Assembly: GCF_900113905.1 (NCBI RefSeq)
Contig: NZ_FORC01000001.1
Span: forward strand, 553,825 to 617,824
DNA from: Phytopseudomonas argentinensis
Lineage (GTDB): Bacteria > Pseudomonadota > Gammaproteobacteria > Pseudomonadales > Pseudomonadaceae
Reading direction: 5' to 3'
DNA: 64,000 bases
Part shown: one piece after another, positions 19,332 to 28,462 of the stretch
Numbering within the stretch: position 1 is the first letter of the stretch
Layout of the letters: every line of letters starts with the position of its first letter
The notes under the pieces: generated by a model
Databases searched by the model: none
Seen by the model: the letters and a program-made list of their open reading frames with translations, nothing else
What the model was told of the DNA's origin: nothing
Made by a program: the position numbers and the translations under genes

Positions 19332-20528
19332 ATGAGTCTGTTCTCCGCCGTCGAAATGGCTCCGCGCGATCCTATCCTGGGCCTCAACGAAGCATTCAAC
19401 GCCGACAAACGCCCTGACAAGGTCAACCTTGGCGTGGGTGTCTACACCAACGAAGAAGGTCGCATTCCCTTGCTGCGTGCCGTGGTCGAAGCGGAAGCCG
19501 CCCTGACCGCCGCCCGTGCCCCGCGCGGCTACCTGCCGATCGAAGGCATCGCCGCCTATGACAAGGCGGTACAGACACTGCTGCTGGGCAATGACTCGCC
19601 GCTGATCCAGCAGGGCCGGGTGATCACCACCCAGGCCATCGGTGGTACCGGCGCCCTGAAGACCGGCGCGGACTTCCTCAAGCGCCTGCTCCCCGACGCC
19701 ACCGTGGCGATCAGCGACCCGAGCTGGGAGAACCACCGCGCGCTGTTCGAAGCCGCCGGTTTCCCGGTACGCAACTACCGCTACTACGACGCCTTCAGCA
19801 ACGGCGTGAACCGCGGCGGCCTGCTCGAAGACCTGAAGAACCTGCCGGCGCGCTCCATCGTCGTGCTGCATGCCTGCTGCCACAACCCGACCGGTGTCGA
19901 CCTGACGCCCGAAGACTGGCAAGCGGTACTGGAAATCGTGCGCGAACGCGAGCATGTACCCTTCCTCGACATCGCCTATCAGGGTTTTGGCGACGGTATT
20001 GAAGAAGACGCCGCGGCGGTACGTTTGTTCGCCCAATCTGGCCTGACCTTCTTCGTCTCCAGCTCGTTCTCCAAGTCGTTCTCCCTGTATGGCGAGCGCG
20101 TCGGTGCCCTGAGCATCGTCGTTGGCGACCAGGAAGAAGGCAGCCGTGTGCTGTCCCAGGTCAAGCGAGTGATCCGCACCAACTACTCCAACCCGCCGAC
20201 CCATGGCGCCAGTGTGGTTGCCGCGGTACTGAACAACCCAGAGCTGCGGGTGATGTGGGAAACCGAGCTGGGCGAAATGCGTGACCGCATCCGCACCATG
20301 CGCCTGGCTATGGTCGAGCAGCTGGCTGACCTGAACGCCAAGCGCGACTTTGGCTTCGTCGCGCAGCAACGCGGCATGTTCTCCTATTCGGGGCTGACCA
20401 CCGAACAGGTCGAGCGTCTGCGCAGCGAGTTCGGCATCTACGCGGTGGGCACCGGCCGCATCTGCGTGGCGGCCCTGAACACCCGCAACCTGCCGGTGGT
20501 GACCAAGGCGATTGCCGCCGTTCTGTAA
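19332..20528 (+). CDS. Aromatic amino-acid aminotransferase (class I, PLP)
   Basis: 398 residues, the length of AspC/TyrB enzymes. It starts MSLFSAVEMAPRDPILGLNE. The PLP lysine lies in SSSFSKSFSLYGERVGAL; PLP-phosphate contacts include HACCHNPTGVDLT, and the carboxylate-binding Arg is in the C-terminal GTGRICVAALN. It transfers amino groups between Tyr, Phe or Asp and 2-oxoglutarate. In Pseudomonas the gene next to uvrB is an aromatic aminotransferase; TyrB/PhhC versus AspC specificity cannot be fixed here. A longer upstream frame overlaps the uvrB promoter and is not used. Confidence 0.9.
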   Translation: MSLFSAVEMAPRDPILGLNEAFNADKRPDKVNLGVGVYTNEEGRIPLLRAVVEAEAALTAARAPRGYLPIEGIAAYDKAVQTLLLGNDSPLIQQGRVITTQAIGGTGALKTGADFLKRLLPDATVAISDPSWENHRALFEAAGFPVRNYRYYDAFSNGVNRGGLLEDLKNLPARSIVVLHACCHNPTGVDLTPEDWQAVLEIVREREHVPFLDIAYQGFGDGIEEDAAAVRLFAQSGLTFFVSSSFSKSFSLYGERVGALSIVVGDQEEGSRVLSQVKRVIRTNYSNPPTHGASVVAAVLNNPELRVMWETELGEMRDRIRTMRLAMVEQLADLNAKRDFGFVAQQRGMFSYSGLTTEQVERLRSEFGIYAVGTGRICVAALNTRNLPVVTKAIAAVL

Positions 20529-20535
20529 GTTGCCA

Positions 20536-20564
20536 GGGGAAGTCGGCAGATGCTTGACTTCCCC
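20536..20564 (+). terminator. Terminator-like hairpin after the aminotransferase gene
   Basis: Perfect 9-bp stem GGGGAAGTC / GACTTCCCC with an 11-nt loop and only a short T-run. It overlaps the -35 of the tRNA-Asn promoter. Confidence 0.55.
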
Positions 20565-20581
20565 TTCGTAATCAGTAGGAT
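20554..20581 (+). promoter_or_regulatory. Promoter of tRNA-Asn
   Basis: TTGACT (20554-20559), 16-nt spacer, TAGGAT (20576-20581). The tRNA begins 12 nt later. Confidence 0.6.
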
Positions 20582-20593
20582 ACGCGTCGTTGT

Positions 20594-20669
20594 TCCGCGA
20601 TAGCTCAGTCGGTAGAGCAAATGACTGTTAATCATTGGGTCCCTGGTTCGAGTCCAGGTCGCGGAGCCA
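20594..20669 (+). tRNA. tRNA-Asn (anticodon GTT)
   Basis: 76 nt with CCA encoded. Acceptor TCCGCGA/TCGCGGA, anticodon loop CTGTTAA (GTT), T-arm GGTTCGAGTCC. Confidence 0.97.
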
Positions 20670-20677
20670 AATTCGAG

Positions 20678-20705
20678 AAACCCGGTCAATAGGCCGGGTT
20701 TTTTA
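20678..20705 (+). terminator. Rho-independent terminator of tRNA-Asn
   Basis: AAACCCGG / CCGGGTTT stem followed by T-run. Confidence 0.9.
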
Positions 20706-20795
20706 TTGCCCGTCGAAACCCGTGCAATCCGTGGTACCGAGGGAAATCCACACCCGCCATTTGATGGGTTTCACCCATCCTACGGACTCAGCAGC

Positions 20796-20825
20796 CTTGT
20801 GGGAGCGGGCCATGCCCGCGAAGCG
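20796..20825. repeat. Pseudomonas REP-type palindrome
   Basis: TTGTGGGAGCGGGCCATGCC followed by CGCGAAGC carries the GTGGGAGCGGGC/GCCCGC hairpin widely known as REP in Pseudomonas genomes. It lies in the gap between tRNA-Asn and the fleR 3' end. Confidence 0.75.
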
Positions 20826-20870
20826 CTGCTTGCCCCGGGTATCGCTTCGCTCAACCCAGGCTACCCGGCC

Positions 20871-22271
20871 TCAGCTGGCGTAGAGATAAGCCTCGACATC
20901 CATCCCCGCATCACGCATCTGCGCCAGCTTGTAGCGCAAGGTGCGCGGGCTGATGCCCAGGCGCTCGGCCGCCTCCTTGCGGCGACCTCGCTCGGCGCGC
21001 AGGATATCGATGATCACCTGATACTCCCTGCGCCGCAGGTCCTCGCCCAACGCACCATCCGCCACGATGGCGTCCGGCACCGCAGGCATGGCCACGCCTG
21101 GTACCACCGCCTGGGGAGCTTGGGACAGCTGCGCGAAACCGATTGGCGCGGTCAGGCACAGGTCATGGGGCTCGATAACGCCGTTTTGCTGAAGGATGAC
21201 CGCGCGCTGAATGGCATTGTCCAGCTCACGCACGTTGCCCGGCCAAGCATGCCCCGTCAGGCAGGCGACAGCCTGGACGGAGAGCCGCAACGGCGCCAGG
21301 TTCATCTTCTTCACGTACTTGGCCAGCAGCCGCTCGGCCAGGGGCAGGATATCCGCCGGGCGCTCACGTAACGGTCGCCAGGCCAGCGGGAACACCGAAA
21401 GGCGATAGAACAGATCCTCCCGGAAGCGACCCGCCGCGACCTCGGCCGCCAGGTCACGGTTACTGGTCGCCAGGACGCGGATGTCCAGACGGATCGGCTT
21501 GCGCGCGCCAACCCTTTCGACCTCCCGCTCCTGCAGTACGCGCAACAGTTTGGCCTGCAGGGCGAGTGGCATCTCGGAGATTTCATCGAGCAGAATGGTG
21601 CCACCCTCGGCCAGCTCGAACTTGCCCGGGGCACTGGCCACGGCGCCCGTGAAGGCGCCCTTCTCGTGACCGAACAGCGTGGCTTCGAGCATGTTGTCCG
21701 GAATCGCCGCGCAGTTGATGGCCACGAAGGGCCCGCTCGAGCGCGGTGATTGCTGATGAAGATAACGGGCCAGCACTTCCTTGCCGGTACCGGACTCGCC
21801 GGTGATCAGCACCGTGGAATCACTACGCGCCACCCGCGCAGCCAATTCCAGCAGCTGCAGGCTGGCCGGCTCGCGTGCCACCGGGCCGTCCTGCTCCAGC
21901 CCGCCCGCATGGCCGAGGGCATGCCGGGCGACCAGTGCCAGCAGCACCTTGGGCTCGAAGGGCTTGACCAGATAATCGGCAGCACCACGGCGCATCGCCT
22001 CGACGGCGCGCTCGACGGCGCCAAAAGCGGTCATCAACAGCACCGGCAATTGCGGCTGCCGCTCACGGATGGCGCAAAGCAATTGATGCCCATCCATCCC
22101 CGGCATGTTCACATCACTGATCACCAGCCCGAAGGCCTCTTCGCCAATGGCCAGCAACGCTGCTTCGGCGCAGTCGACGGCTCGATAATCGTGGCCGCCG
22201 AGTTCCAGCGTGTCGGCCAGGGCTTCGCGCAGCGCGCGGTCGTCTTCAACCAGCAGGACTTTGCCAGCCAT
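20871..22271 (-). CDS. fleR: FleR, sigma-54 response regulator for class III flagellar genes
   Basis: 466 residues, NtrC type. The receiver domain (1-120) has phospho-acceptor Asp53 in [12 protein letters not shown]. The AAA+ domain has Walker A GESGTGKE, the sigma-54 contact loop GAFTGA and [10 protein letters not shown]. The C-terminal Fis-type helix-turn-helix ([20 protein letters not shown]) binds enhancers. FleR activates sigma-54 promoters of hook and basal-body operons. It starts 3 bp after the fleS stop with GGAG upstream, so fleSR is one operon. Confidence 0.97.
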   Translation of the reverse strand: MAGKVLLVEDDRALREALADTLELGGHDYRAVDCAEAALLAIGEEAFGLVISDVNMPGMDGHQLLCAIRERQPQLPVLLMTAFGAVERAVEAMRRGAADYLVKPFEPKVLLALVARHALGHAGGLEQDGPVAREPASLQLLELAARVARSDSTVLITGESGTGKEVLARYLHQQSPRSSGPFVAINCAAIPDNMLEATLFGHEKGAFTGAVASAPGKFELAEGGTILLDEISEMPLALQAKLLRVLQEREVERVGARKPIRLDIRVLATSNRDLAAEVAAGRFREDLFYRLSVFPLAWRPLRERPADILPLAERLLAKYVKKMNLAPLRLSVQAVACLTGHAWPGNVRELDNAIQRAVILQQNGVIEPHDLCLTAPIGFAQLSQAPQAVVPGVAMPAVPDAIVADGALGEDLRRREYQVIIDILRAERGRRKEAAERLGISPRTLRYKLAQMRDAGMDVEAYLYAS

Positions 22272-22274
22272 GGG

Positions 22275-23480
22275 TCACTCCTTACTCGTGGGGTGCGCTG
22301 GGGTGATCAGCGGCAGAATCAACATCGCGCAGGTACCACGCCCTGGCCGCGAGCGCAGCTGCAGCTCCCCCTGGTGGGCACGGGCGACGGCTTTGACCAC
22401 CGCCAGCCCAAGGCCCGTTCCGGTGGTTTTGGTGGTGAAGAACGGCTCCCCCAGGCGCGCCAGGGTCGGCGTATCGATACCGGGGCCGTTGTCACTGATG
22501 CACAGGCGCAAGGTGTCGCCACGCACATAGGCATGCACCTTGAGCCGAGCCCCCTGCCCCGCTGCCTGACTGGCATTCTCGACCAGGTTCATCAGGGCGC
22601 CCACCAGCGTATCGCGATTGCACAGCAGTGCGCCGCCGCGCGCGTCGCACTGCCAGCGCACGTTCACACCCGGCATAACGGCGTCCCCGGCGTGCCTGAG
22701 CGCTTCGAACAGCTGGGCCGGAGCGAGCCGATCCGACAACGGCAGCTCGCCGCGGGCGAATACCAGCATGTCGCGCACCTGGTGCTCGAGTTCGTGCAGC
22801 CGCTCCTTCAAGCGGCCTGCAAAGCGCTGCTGCTGCTGCGCAGGCAATACCTGCTCGGTCAGATGGCTGGCGTACAGCAGAGCGGCCGACAAGGGGGTAC
22901 GGATCTGATGCGCCAGCGATGCCACCATGCGCCCCATGGCGCTGAGGCGTTCGTGCCGCGACAGCTGATCCTGCAGGCGACGGGTTTCCGTCAGGTCGGT
23001 CAGCAAGACCAGCTGCCCCGGCTCGCCTTGCAGCGAGCGGGTGGAAATCGACAACCGCCGGCCGTCAGCCAGGGAAATCTCATGGCCATCGTCACGACGG
23101 GGTGCGAAGCGCTGCGCAATCACGTCGCGCCAGAGCCGGCCCAGCAGCGGCTCTCCCAGCATGTCGCGGGCCACCGGATTGGCTTCGCGTACCACGCCAT
23201 GGCCATCGATCACCACCACGCCCCCGGGAAGCAAATCCAGGAGGCTCTGCAGGCGGTGGGCCAGCCGCTCCTTTTCGTTCAGCTCCTGCACGCGCTGCTC
23301 GCTGACCTGGGCCAGTTGCCCAGTCAGTTCATTGACGCGGTTTTCCAGCAGGCTGTATGAACTGCCCAGGCGCCCCGATATCTGCTCGAACAAGGCCAGC
23401 GACTGCTCCAGCTCCCCACGCGCCGTCGGCAGCGGGGGCTGGGCAGTCAGAGGGGCTTGGCGTTGTGGGGCTGGTTTCAT
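22275..23480 (-). CDS. fleS: FleS, cytoplasmic sensor histidine kinase
   Basis: 401 residues. A PAS domain lies at about 65-180 (LLDLLPGGVVVIDGHGVVRE). The H-box SLAHQIRTPLSAALLYAS carries the phosphorylated His. The ATPase part has NLVENASQAA, DNGPGIDTP and TGTGLGLAVVKAV. There are no membrane spans, as for known FleS. It phosphorylates FleR. Its own promoter is a sigma-54 site 53 bp upstream. Confidence 0.96.
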   Translation of the reverse strand: MKPAPQRQAPLTAQPPLPTARGELEQSLALFEQISGRLGSSYSLLENRVNELTGQLAQVSEQRVQELNEKERLAHRLQSLLDLLPGGVVVIDGHGVVREANPVARDMLGEPLLGRLWRDVIAQRFAPRRDDGHEISLADGRRLSISTRSLQGEPGQLVLLTDLTETRRLQDQLSRHERLSAMGRMVASLAHQIRTPLSAALLYASHLTEQVLPAQQQQRFAGRLKERLHELEHQVRDMLVFARGELPLSDRLAPAQLFEALRHAGDAVMPGVNVRWQCDARGGALLCNRDTLVGALMNLVENASQAAGQGARLKVHAYVRGDTLRLCISDNGPGIDTPTLARLGEPFFTTKTTGTGLGLAVVKAVARAHQGELQLRSRPGRGTCAMLILPLITPAHPTSKE

Positions 23481-23532
23481 TGCACTCTCTCGCGTGGCGA
23501 GCCGTCATCGGACGGTCATTTGCCAAGGAGGT

Positions 23533-23548
23533 AGCAATACTCATGCCT
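23533..23548 (-). promoter_or_regulatory. Sigma-54 promoter of fleSR
   Basis: Minus strand AGGCATGAGTATTGCT: invariant GG and GC separated by 10 nt. It lies about 53 bp before the fleS ATG and abuts a perfect 10-4-10 AT-rich palindrome. Confidence 0.75.
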
Positions 23549-23571
23549 GAAAATAAAATGCTTTATTTTCA
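23548..23571. repeat. Perfect AT-rich inverted repeat at the fleSR promoter
   Basis: TGAAAATAAA-ATGC-TTTATTTTCA, immediately upstream of the sigma-54 -24 element. It could be an operator, an intrinsic bend or a fleQ 3' hairpin; it lacks the U-run of a good terminator. Confidence 0.7.
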
Positions 23572-23601
23572 AAAAGATAGGGTCTAAATAAAAGCGGCGC
23601 C

Positions 23602-23615
23602 GTCAATTACTCGAC
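23602..23615 (-). promoter_or_regulatory. Candidate FleQ box upstream of fleSR
   Basis: Minus strand GTCGAGTAATTGAC matches 11 of 14 positions of the FleQ consensus as I recall it (GTCAATAAATTGAC). It lies about 55-80 bp upstream of the sigma-54 element, a normal enhancer distance. fleSR is a known FleQ target. Confidence 0.6.
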
Positions 23616-23680
23616 TGCCTGCACGAGCCCGGCGACGCTGGACATATCGCCACGCTGCGCTCATCCGCTGACGCCACGGC

Positions 23681-25153
23681 TCAGTCCTCGCCGGCCTCGT
23701 CGTCACGGCGGCTCATGCCGTACTTGCGCATTTTCTCGACCAGGGTGGTACGCCGGATTCGCAAACGCTCGGCGGCACGTGCCACGATCCCGCCAGCGTC
23801 GTCCAACGCCTGCTGGATCAGACCCTGCTCCAGATTGCCCAGGTAATCCTTCAGGTCCAGGCCTTCGGCAGGCAGCATGGCCGGCGACAGCGCCGAAGGC
23901 GAGGACGATGTGAGCACGGCACGCTCGTCCAGCTCGTCGCGCAGACTGGCGGCAAGCTGCTCGTCCTCGTCGTCGACATGCCGAAACTTCTTCGGCAGCT
24001 CACCTACGCCGATGACACCATAGGGATGCATGATCGCCATGCGCTCGACCAGGTTTGCCAGCTCACGGACGTTGCCCGCCCAGTCATGGCGGCACAACGA
24101 CATGATCGCGGCGGAGTTGAAGCGGATGGAACCGCGCTTCTCATGCTCCATGCGGGAAATCAGTTCGTTCATCAGCAGCGGGATGTCTTCGATGCGCTCG
24201 CGCAGGGGCGCCATCTCGATGGGGAACACGTTGAGCCGGTAATACAGATCCTCACGGAAGCTGCCGCCTTCGATCATGCTTTCGAGATTCTTGTGAGTGG
24301 CTGCAATGATGCGCACATCGGCGTTCTGGGTCTTGTTGCTGCCTACCCGTTCGAAGGTGCGCTCCTGCAACACACGCAACAGCTTGACCTGCATCGGCAA
24401 CGGCATATCGCCGATCTCATCGAGAAACAGCGTACCGCCATTGGCGAGTTCGAAGCGCCCGGCCCGGCTGGTGATGGCGCCAGTAAACGCGCCCTTCTCA
24501 TGGCCGAACAACTCGCTTTCCAGCAACTCGGCCGGAATCGCGCCGCAGTTGACCGGCACGAACGGCGCCTCACGGCGCTTGGAATGGTAATGCAGGTTAC
24601 GCGCGACCACTTCCTTGCCAGTGCCAGACTCGCCGAGGATCAGCACGCTGGCCTCGGTATCGGCCACCTGCTGCATCATCTGCCTAACCTGCTGAATGGC
24701 GCGGCTGGTGCCGACCAGGCTGCGGAACAGGTTGGGCTCGCGCTGCCGGCCGCGCTCGCGGGCCTGATCATACATCTCGCGGTAGACCTGGGCGCGATGC
24801 AGCGAGTCGAGCAGCTTGTTGTAACTGGGCGGCATTTCCAGGGTTGCCAACACGCGACGGCGGAACTCTTCCGGCCACTCATGGGTGACATGTTCGTGCA
24901 GCATCAGCACCGGCAGGTACTCGTCCCAGGCGGCAAACTCCTTGAGCAGATCCAATGCGCCGCCCTTGAGCTGTACCTCGCCAAGCAGGACACCCAAGAT
25001 GCTTCTGCTGGAATCGATCTGCTCGACCACCTTGCGCCAGTCGCCGCTGCCACACGCGAGATGATCTTCCCCTAGGAAATCGAGGATTACCGACAGGTCG
25101 CGGCGTCGTTCAAGGTTGTCATCGATCAGCAGAAGCTTGGTTTCACGCCACAT
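23681..25153 (-). CDS. fleQ: FleQ, master flagellar and c-di-GMP-responsive regulator
   Basis: 490 residues. The N-terminal REC-like domain lacks a normal phosphorylation pocket ([20 protein letters not shown]). The AAA+ domain has Walker A GESGTGKE at about 174-181, GAFTGA, and FLDEIGDMP; the C-terminal Fis HTH is [20 protein letters not shown]. FleQ activates flagellar sigma-54 promoters and switches biofilm genes when bound to c-di-GMP. It precedes fleSR on the same strand with a 200-bp regulatory gap. The 222-bp AT-rich region upstream (25154-25375) probably holds its promoter. Confidence 0.98.
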   Translation of the reverse strand: MWRETKLLLIDDNLERRRDLSVILDFLGEDHLACGSGDWRKVVEQIDSSRSILGVLLGEVQLKGGALDLLKEFAAWDEYLPVLMLHEHVTHEWPEEFRRRVLATLEMPPSYNKLLDSLHRAQVYREMYDQARERGRQREPNLFRSLVGTSRAIQQVRQMMQQVADTEASVLILGESGTGKEVVARNLHYHSKRREAPFVPVNCGAIPAELLESELFGHEKGAFTGAITSRAGRFELANGGTLFLDEIGDMPLPMQVKLLRVLQERTFERVGSNKTQNADVRIIAATHKNLESMIEGGSFREDLYYRLNVFPIEMAPLRERIEDIPLLMNELISRMEHEKRGSIRFNSAAIMSLCRHDWAGNVRELANLVERMAIMHPYGVIGVGELPKKFRHVDDEDEQLAASLRDELDERAVLTSSSPSALSPAMLPAEGLDLKDYLGNLEQGLIQQALDDAGGIVARAAERLRIRRTTLVEKMRKYGMSRRDDEAGED

Positions 25154-25375
25154 AATTGTTCGGCCCAGAAAGAAAAAGCCACCGATCGCCAGAGCGCCGG
25201 CATATGGCCAGCAGTAAAGTAAATTATTGGCGCTTAGTCAATTTTATGGCGTGAATATTTGCTAGAAGTTGGCTAGCCCACATGGGGCAGGCCTACGAGA
25301 ACTCGAGGGCGCAGGAAAACGGCGAAACACCATTCAACACGGCAGACCAGCATGCCAAAAGGGCTGATAGGCCGC

Positions 25376-25672
25376 TCAGCCAAACAGCTGATAGACCTTT
25401 GCCCCCTGTTGCGACTGATTGAATTGCAAAAGCTCGTTGGCCAAACGCTGCCGCTCAGCCTGACAGGCACTTACCAGATCCTTGTAGAGATCCAGAAGCT
25501 CCTGCATGCGCTCACGCAACGCCCCGTCATCGCCGGCAGCATCCACCATGGCATCTTCGACAGCCTGCCGGCACTGCTGATCCAGTTCGCCAATGGCTTC
25601 CCAGTCTTGTGTGGACAAGGCGTGGCGCATGGCCGTACCGGTATTCTGGAGACGCTGAACAGATGTATTCAT
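25376..25672 (-). CDS. fliT: FliT-like flagellar chaperone
   Basis: 98 residues, strongly helical and hydrophilic (QRLQNTGTAMRHALSTQDWE then LRERMQELLDLYKDLVSAC), located between fliS and fleQ where Pseudomonas has a FliT-type export chaperone. The start MNTSVQ is fixed by AAGGAG 8 nt upstream; the upstream frame extension is not needed. It presumably binds the filament cap protein FliD. Assignment rests on position, size and helical content rather than on a sharp motif. Confidence 0.75.
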   Translation of the reverse strand: MNTSVQRLQNTGTAMRHALSTQDWEAIGELDQQCRQAVEDAMVDAAGDDGALRERMQELLDLYKDLVSACQAERQRLANELLQFNQSQQGAKVYQLFG

Positions 25673-25700
25673 GGAAAAGCTCCTTTCAGCACGCCAATCA

Positions 25701-26078
25701 CTAAGCGATGGCATCCCAGCCGGTCTTCACGTTGCGCAATAAGTCTGCAACTTCATCGAGTGGTTCGACGCTGTTCTTCAGATTTGCTTCGAGCAAGCGA
25801 CGGTTCATGTAGTCATACAGATTATCGAGATTATGGGCCAACTCACCGCCCTGCTCAAAGTTCAGGCCTTCACGCAGCCCGCCGATGATACCAATGGCCT
25901 TGCCGATCAACTCACCCTTGAGCGCAAACTGCCCACGCTCCATGGCACCACGCGCTTGTGCCAGACGAGTCAGGCCACCTTCCATCAGCATTTGAATCAG
26001 GCGATGCGGGCTCGCATCGGCAGCCTGGGCCTGGGTGTTGACGTTTTGATACTGACGCATAGCGGCCATGGCATTCAT
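25701..26078 (-). CDS. fliS: FliS, flagellin export chaperone
   Basis: 125 residues, typical. The motif MRQYQNVNTQAQAADASPHR with LIQMLMEGGL near the N-terminus and YDYMNRRLLEANLKN are FliS hallmarks. It binds the C-terminus of FliC in the cytosol to prevent premature polymerisation. It precedes fliT with a 28-bp gap and shares its strand. Confidence 0.96.
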   Translation of the reverse strand: MNAMAAMRQYQNVNTQAQAADASPHRLIQMLMEGGLTRLAQARGAMERGQFALKGELIGKAIGIIGGLREGLNFEQGGELAHNLDNLYDYMNRRLLEANLKNSVEPLDEVADLLRNVKTGWDAIA

Positions 26079-26499
26079 GCTGATGTACTCCAGTGTAAAG
26101 CGGGAATACTCAGTGTATCGGCATGCTCGGCCTGAGCTTTAGCAGTGATTCAAGCTTTATCGCCATGCCCTGGCGTGCTTGGCCAGAATCGCCATCGCCT
26201 GCTGGCAACCAGCGGCGCTGGTAAACGAGCATAACGGGATCGCATGTTCGCGCAGCTCACAGCTACAGCACGCTACCTGAGACAGAGCTGCGGTGCTGCG
26301 CCCGCGTAAAAGCACGCACCTGCATAAGACGGCGCATTGCGGTACGCCGAGGTCGGGCTGCAGCCTGAAAGCGGTCGACCAGCCCGCCGCGATTTCGATC
26401 GGCACGCCCAAGCGGCGGTAGAGAACGCCCACTTACCAAGCCATATGCCCGTTGAAATCGCTGCGCTTGATAAGCGCAAGATTAGCCGCTACCTGTGTA
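26079..26499. other. Unassigned 420-bp gap between fliD and fliS
   Basis: Longer than expected for this tight cluster. A 91-codon minus-strand frame (26157-26432) is cysteine-rich and lacks recognisable motifs or a clear ribosome site; I do not call it a gene. A 7-bp hairpin (TGCGCTT-ATC-AAGCGCA) lies about 20 bp past the fliD stop without a U-run. It may be a decayed gene or a regulatory leader of fliS. Confidence 0.4.
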
Positions 26500-27945
26500 T
26501 CAGGAGCGCACCACACCCGGCAGGCTGGATAACGCTGAAGCCAGTGAATTGCTTGTCGAATTCATCCGCCCCAATAGACCGTCCATGGCATTGAACTGAG
26601 CCAACAAGCGAGCTTGCAACTTGTCCATACGCATGGTGAGCGCTTCATTCTGTTTGTCGACCGACTTGATCGTACCGTTCAAACCGCTGATGCGTGACTC
26701 GAGGATGCCACCGGTCTGGGTGTAGATTTCCAGCTTGCTGCTCAGGCGGCTCATCAGGCCGTCATCACCGGTGAAGAAGCCGGCGACAGCCTCATAGTTC
26801 TCGTCCAGGGTCTTGGTCAGCTTGGCGTCATCGATGACGAGCTTGCCGTCCTTGCCCGTGGTGATACCCATGTCGGCGAGGATACGCACACCTCCGTCGC
26901 CACCGGCCTGGGGATTACCCAGCTCGGTACGCATGTTGCCCAACAACTGACGAACCCCGGCATCGCCAACGAGCGCAGCGGCGATGGGGGTTCCATCCTC
27001 ACCGACCTTGGTAACCTGGGTAAGCGAACTGGTCGTCGAAATCAGGCTGTTGTATGCCTCGACGAACTTCTTGACGTTGGCTTTGACGCCGGATTTATCC
27101 TCGGCGACTGTCAGCGTGATGGGCTTGCTGGTCGAAACCGTCTCGCCATTGACAGTGGAGTTGGTGGTCGTAGGGGCCGTCAGGGTCAGAGTGACGCCCT
27201 CGATCGCGTCGCTCACGGTGTTGCTGGCACTCTCGACACTCAGGCCGTTGATGCTCAACTGCGCATTGGTCGCTTTGGAAATGTACTGCACGCCATCTGG
27301 CGAAGGGGTGTCGGCGCTTTTTGCGGGTATGGCCAGCTTGGCGAGATCGCCACTTGCGGACAGGGTGATGTCGTTGCCGGCGCCCGTTTTGCTGGAGGTC
27401 AGCATCAGCCGGGACTTGCCATCGCTCGGATTGGTCACGACGGTGGCCGATATGCCCTGATCTTTAAGCTGGGCATTGATCGCCGAACTTACTTCGGACA
27501 ACGACAAGTCTTTGCCCGAGGGCAAGGTTACCGTCTTCAGCGCTTCGTCACCGACACTGATCGTCAGGCTGCCACCGGCAGCGAACTTCGCATCCTTCTC
27601 GACTGCGGCGCTCGCCACGGTACTGGCGGTGGCGAGATGCGTGACGTCGATCTTGTAGGTGCCAGGCGTTGCTGTCGCATCAGCCTTTGCTGAAACCTGG
27701 GTAGCTTCCGACGAGGTCACCGTGCGCGCCTGGAACAACTTGGCGCTGTTCAGATCCTTCATCACGCCTTGCAGGTTGGAGATGCCCGACTTCAAGGAGC
27801 CCAAACCGGAAATCTGCGCCATGGTCTTCGACTGCAGCTTGGAAAGCTGTTCAGTTTTCGGCGCTCTCTCAGCGTCAACCATGGCTTTGACGATTTCCTT
27901 GATGTTAAGCCCTGAGTTGAAACCATTGATTGTCGTGACAGCCAT
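26500..27945 (-). CDS. fliD: FliD, flagellar filament cap protein
   Basis: 481 residues. The N-terminal FliD domain starts MAVTTINGFNSGLNIKEIVK with the heptad-rich VDAERAPKTEQLSKLQSKTM. A variable Ser/Thr-rich middle follows, then the C-terminal domain ending in coiled heptads (GGILESRISGLNGTIKSVDK; MDKLQARLLAQFNAMD). It caps the filament, promotes FliC folding and can act as an adhesin. GAGGG lies 7 nt before ATG. Secreted by the flagellar apparatus without a signal peptide. Confidence 0.97.
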   Translation of the reverse strand: MAVTTINGFNSGLNIKEIVKAMVDAERAPKTEQLSKLQSKTMAQISGLGSLKSGISNLQGVMKDLNSAKLFQARTVTSSEATQVSAKADATATPGTYKIDVTHLATASTVASAAVEKDAKFAAGGSLTISVGDEALKTVTLPSGKDLSLSEVSSAINAQLKDQGISATVVTNPSDGKSRLMLTSSKTGAGNDITLSASGDLAKLAIPAKSADTPSPDGVQYISKATNAQLSINGLSVESASNTVSDAIEGVTLTLTAPTTTNSTVNGETVSTSKPITLTVAEDKSGVKANVKKFVEAYNSLISTTSSLTQVTKVGEDGTPIAAALVGDAGVRQLLGNMRTELGNPQAGGDGGVRILADMGITTGKDGKLVIDDAKLTKTLDENYEAVAGFFTGDDGLMSRLSSKLEIYTQTGGILESRISGLNGTIKSVDKQNEALTMRMDKLQARLLAQFNAMDGLLGRMNSTSNSLASALSSLPGVVRS

Positions 27946-28018
27946 GACAAACCCTCGTCAGTTCATTGACGGCAACGCCGCATATGAGTAATTCATTGCA
28001 GCATACGCGCCAGAATCC

Positions 28019-28387
28019 TCAAGCTTCGGCCTTGAATAACAGGCTGCGCGCTTCTTCAAGCCGCTGCGCGAGCTTCAACGCCTCTTCCGAAGGCATCTGA
28101 CGAATGACTTCGCCGGTCTTCGAATCGGTTACTTTTACGACCACCTTACCGCTCTCATCATCCATTGAGAACTTGAGATCGCGGCGAATGCTCTGGGTGA
28201 AGGACTCGACACTCGCCACCGCCTGCTGCAATTCCTCCCTGGATGGATCACGGACATCTTCGGCAGGAAACTGCGCCACCGCGGATGAGGGTGCAGCTTG
28301 TTGCTGCATAACCAGAGCTGCGGCATTTTTATTCGACAGGCGATCGACAGGGATGACTCCTTGGTTACTGATCGACTTAATGTCCAT
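28019..28387 (-). CDS. flaG: FlaG family protein
   Basis: 122 residues between fliC and fliD, the conserved FlaG slot. The C-terminal domain has KFSMDDESGKVVVKVTDSKT and GEVIRQMPSEEALKLAQRLE, the FlaG signature. Members influence filament length by an unclear mechanism. Start MDIKSISNQGVIP. Confidence 0.93.
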   Translation of the reverse strand: MDIKSISNQGVIPVDRLSNKNAAALVMQQQAAPSSAVAQFPAEDVRDPSREELQQAVASVESFTQSIRRDLKFSMDDESGKVVVKVTDSKTGEVIRQMPSEEALKLAQRLEEARSLLFKAEA

Positions 28388-28411
28388 GATGCTGACCTCT
28401 CAACGAAGAAC

Positions 28412-28434
28412 GGGGCGAAGCGCGAACGCTCCCC
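28412..28434 (-). terminator. Hairpin after fliC
   Basis: On the minus strand GGGG-AGCG-TTCG-CGCT-TCG-CCCC, a UUCG-capped stem 28 bp past the fliC stop. There is no long U-run, so partial termination before flaG is likely. Confidence 0.5.
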
Positions 28435-28462
28435 CCCGAGTTTTCCCTGACCTTCGTACCGA

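Noticed and set aside
26157..26432. 91-codon cysteine-rich frame between fliD and fliS
   Set aside because: No motif, no clear ribosome site, poor codon pattern; kept only as an unexplained gap.
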